Assembly: GCA_964035575.1 (NCBI GenBank)
Contig: OZ037902.1
Location: forward strand, 558,001-622,000
Direction: 5' to 3'
Origin: Rhynchopus sp. YZ270_cl-10
Lineage: Eukaryota; Euglenozoa; Diplonemea; Diplonemida; Diplonemidae
DNA length: 64,000 bases
The stretch's first letter is position 1. Every line of letters starts with the position of its first letter. A program made the translations under genes and the position numbers. The notes under the pieces were generated by a model, which was not told the DNA's origin, ran no database searches, and was given only the letters and a program-made list of their open reading frames with translations. Below are positions 63,968-64,000 of this stretch, piece after piece.

Positions 63968-64000
63968 TTGGGGTGAGGGTGGTGGCGGGGGTGGGTCTCG

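Larger units (their letters stand above)
60976..64000. other. 3-kb gap to the right edge: repeats only
   Basis: Contents: a GCCGCAGGC-type repeat at 61,727-61,840, H1 variants at 61,511 and 63,326, a 146-bp palindromic element at 62,321-62,466, a weak tRNA-like A box near 62,830 (minus), an H4 cassette at 63,853 and a perfect 22-bp palindrome at 63,946-63,967. No coding region supported. Confidence 0.65.

Noticed and set aside
1-64000. Spliced-leader RNA gene, rRNA or CRISPR array
   Set aside because: I looked for diplonemid/kinetoplastid-like leader strings and long conserved rRNA segments and saw none; repeats here lack the regular spacing of CRISPR arrays.

Overview
The window looks like nuclear DNA of a euglenozoan flagellate, most probably a diplonemid (inference). 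All 15 genes I can model lie on the minus strand over 60 kb. Most start codons have a pyrimidine tract and AG a short way upstream, as expected for spliced-leader trans-splicing of polycistronic transcripts. Two PPR-type proteins fit the large organellar PPR sets of that group. Exons are GC-rich; the intergenic DNA is AT-rich and full of homopolymer runs. I found 13 cis-introns (48-539 bp), and every one begins GTATG. No spliced-leader gene, rRNA or convincing tRNA was seen.

Layout from left to right (transcription runs right to left): acyltransferase (1.6-2.8 kb); 1609-residue secreted repeat protein (5.1-10.0 kb); TRAP-gamma translocon subunit (13.0-14.0 kb); a 4.5-kb repeat-rich gap; MFS monocarboxylate-type transporter (18.6-20.7 kb); a 1734-residue J-domain/zinc-finger/coiled-coil protein (22.0-27.3 kb); EF-hand protein (28.8-31.4 kb); a three-exon four-helix membrane protein (32.0-33.4 kb); two PPR proteins (35.3-37.2 and 40.1-41.4 kb) around a small membrane-anchored protein (38.9-39.8 kb); a group II PLP decarboxylase (44.4-46.0 kb); a myosin whose tail carries four B-box-like zinc fingers and a WW domain (50.1-55.1 kb); a small secreted protein (56.9-57.7 kb); SEC13 (59.5-60.9 kb). 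Several products serve the secretory pathway (TRAP-gamma, SEC13, two secreted proteins, acyltransferase), but nothing suggests an operon-like functional cluster.

The spaces between genes, and several introns, hold many short cassettes of 25-95 nt. Five families recur, each in a single orientation as far as I can see, and two of them fold into hairpins whose stems change while pairing is kept. Terminal-inverted-repeat (TIR) elements lie among them, and two have inserted directly into cassettes, with near-perfect target duplications. A tyrosine-recombinase fragment and a few decayed or ambiguous coding stretches complete the picture.

The strongest leads are the one-orientation hairpin cassettes, the zinc-finger/WW myosin and the J-domain mosaic protein. 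Exon models were built by eye from splice signals and reading frame; they have no transcript support.
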